NCBI GenBank assembly: GCA_037783545.1
Contig: JBBELK010000529.1
Span: 124,001-188,000 of the forward strand
DNA from: Henricia sp. BOLD:AAB3569
Lineage: Eukaryota; Echinodermata; Asteroidea; Spinulosida; Echinasteridae
Reading direction: 5' to 3'
Length of the DNA: 64,000 nucleotides
In this document: in pieces, positions 62,626-64,000 of the stretch
Position numbering within the stretch: position 1 is the first letter of the stretch
Layout: each line of letters starts with the position of its first letter
The notes under the pieces: generated by a model
Databases searched by the model: none
Told to the model about the DNA's origin: nothing
Seen by the model: only the letters and a program-made list of their open reading frames with translations
Position numbers and translations under genes: made by a program

Positions 62626-64000
62626 TTTGTTCCCTCCCCCCCCCCCCCCCCCCCTCCCCCCACAACTTTTTATATTTATATATACTTATCTATTTATTAC
62701 CCTATTTATTTGCTCTCTTGTTTATAGTAATATTCTGTTGTATTGTTGCTTGTGTTGGCCGAATAAATAATAATAATAATAATAAGTCCATTGTGAGTTA
62801 CGGATCCCTAATCCAAGTCAGTCAAGCTACATCTATTTAAATCACTGCAACAAACGCATTCTTTTGCCAGCAATTGTACTTTTGATAGGCCTTACATTTG
62901 ATAGGACTTGTTGAGAAATTATGATTTTATTCACTTCTGGACTTGTGTTGGCCACAAGGCCACAACAAATCCATTCATTGGCAGCCCTGCTTGCATAACA
63001 AACAATTGTTGTTCCCTTGTCAAGATACTTAACCTGGTTTGACCATTAAAACTGCCCCTGTGGAGCGAACCTTGAAGTAGTGTAGATCTGTAAAATAGGT
63101 TATGGACCTTTGAGATTGTTAGTTGTATGCAAAGTACTTTGTTTACTTCCACGCTTCAAGCGAAACCCTGGAATTATTGAGTACCAGCTGAGAGGATTAT
63201 TTGCAGGTCAAAGATCAAACTGGCCACCTGTCAACAGGGTTTGGTGCAACAATTGCCCACCTCCCTTGGCTCACACACTGGCCTCATGCTCCCCTCCCCC
63301 TTCCCCCCGCCCCCAACCAAGATAAAAAAGGGAACTTCTAACTTTTCCATTCCATTGTGACACCAGGAGTTAAAGGTATACACCGGCCTACTGTTTACAT
63401 GATTTAGTGATGTAGCAGCATTGACAATACTTTTTTGATGGTCGTTGTGAAAAAAAGATCATCAAAATATCCCGTAATTTACTAAAGAAGTGCAAAATTA
63501 ACAAAAAAAACGGTCAAAAGACGGGTTATACGCTTTACCAGCCGTTGCAACTACGCGCGAGCCTCACGACTTTGTCACAAACGATTCGCTCTTCTCCTGC
63601 TCGGGATATCTTCAATTTTCTGCTCACGAATTCACTGGACAGCCCGGACGACCGAATAGGAATTTCCGTTTTGTTTTGAGGAGTTTTTTCTTCACGAACG
63701 TACACCGAAGCAACACGCCCGTGTGTGTGTGCACTCAGGCTATTTGCCGTGCTGCGCAGGGCAAATATCCTACACTCCACGGTAGCCTACCGTAGCACGC
63801 GCTCGCTCCCGTTCTCCGGACTCTCGAAACAAACAATTATGTTCAAATTTTCATACTTATTTTTAATTTTGTTTCATACCTGTATAAATAGTCTCTCTTT
63901 TGTCAATTACTTATAAATATTGAGGGGAAATCAGAGTTGAATTTGGTGAAGTTCTGTAGTAACAAACTTTTATACGGCTGGAAATACAACTAACTCACAA

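Larger units (their letters stand above)
55794..64000. other. Gene-poor right flank
   Basis: No coding exon was recognised in 8.2 kb; open frames are short and mutually overlapping. It contains the 3' flank of the transporter gene, foldback and TIR elements (56320-56625, 60988-61484, 61979-62625), a tRNA-like unit (57136-57195), a family B copy (59030-59230), a Harbinger-like end at 59888, a poly-C tract (62637-62655) and an AAT tract. The stretch 63530-63840 is relatively GC-rich and could be a promoter or first exon of a gene outside the window, but nothing decisive is seen. Confidence 0.5.

Overview
The window is eukaryotic: nuclear DNA of an intron-rich, repeat-rich marine invertebrate. 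Four multi-exon genes with GT-AG introns were assembled by hand. In each, every exon junction keeps the reading frame. The families present and the dense load of small inverted-repeat transposons and tRNA-derived SINEs suggest an invertebrate deuterostome. An echinoderm or hemichordate is my best guess; this is inference, not proof.

Layout. 1-3286: non-coding, with an older repeat interrupted by a short inverted-repeat element. 3287-11620 (+): a C1orf87/CREF-like EF-hand protein of about 671 aa in 12 exons; intron 4 holds a broken Harbinger (HARBI1-like) transposase in an inverted-repeat element, and the last intron holds about ten tandem tRNA-like units of about 78 bp. 11621-17179: intergenic, repeats only. 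17180-35059 (+): a single-pass receptor of about 1073 aa in 15 exons. Its domain order is signal peptide, laminin N-terminal domain, one laminin-type EGF module, an N-glycosylation-rich repeat stalk, EGF and Cys-rich modules, a membrane helix and a tyrosine-kinase-fold domain whose catalytic Asp is replaced by Ser. 35060-36574: short intergenic stretch. 36575-46899 (-): an LRRC41 orthologue of about 710 aa in 12 exons, with an intact elongin BC-box in exon 1. 47798-55793 (+): an SLC17/PHT4-like major facilitator anion transporter of about 460 aa in 7 exons, divergent from LRRC41 across about 0.9 kb. 55794-64000: no gene recognised; inverted-repeat elements and low-complexity tracts.

The four genes do not form an obvious pathway. 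EF-hand protein and receptor are co-oriented, receptor and LRRC41 converge, and LRRC41 and the transporter diverge and might share a promoter region. The most notable object is the receptor: laminin-N-terminal recognition outside, a probable pseudokinase inside and a class I PDZ-type C-terminus. I know of no vertebrate receptor tyrosine kinase family with this architecture.
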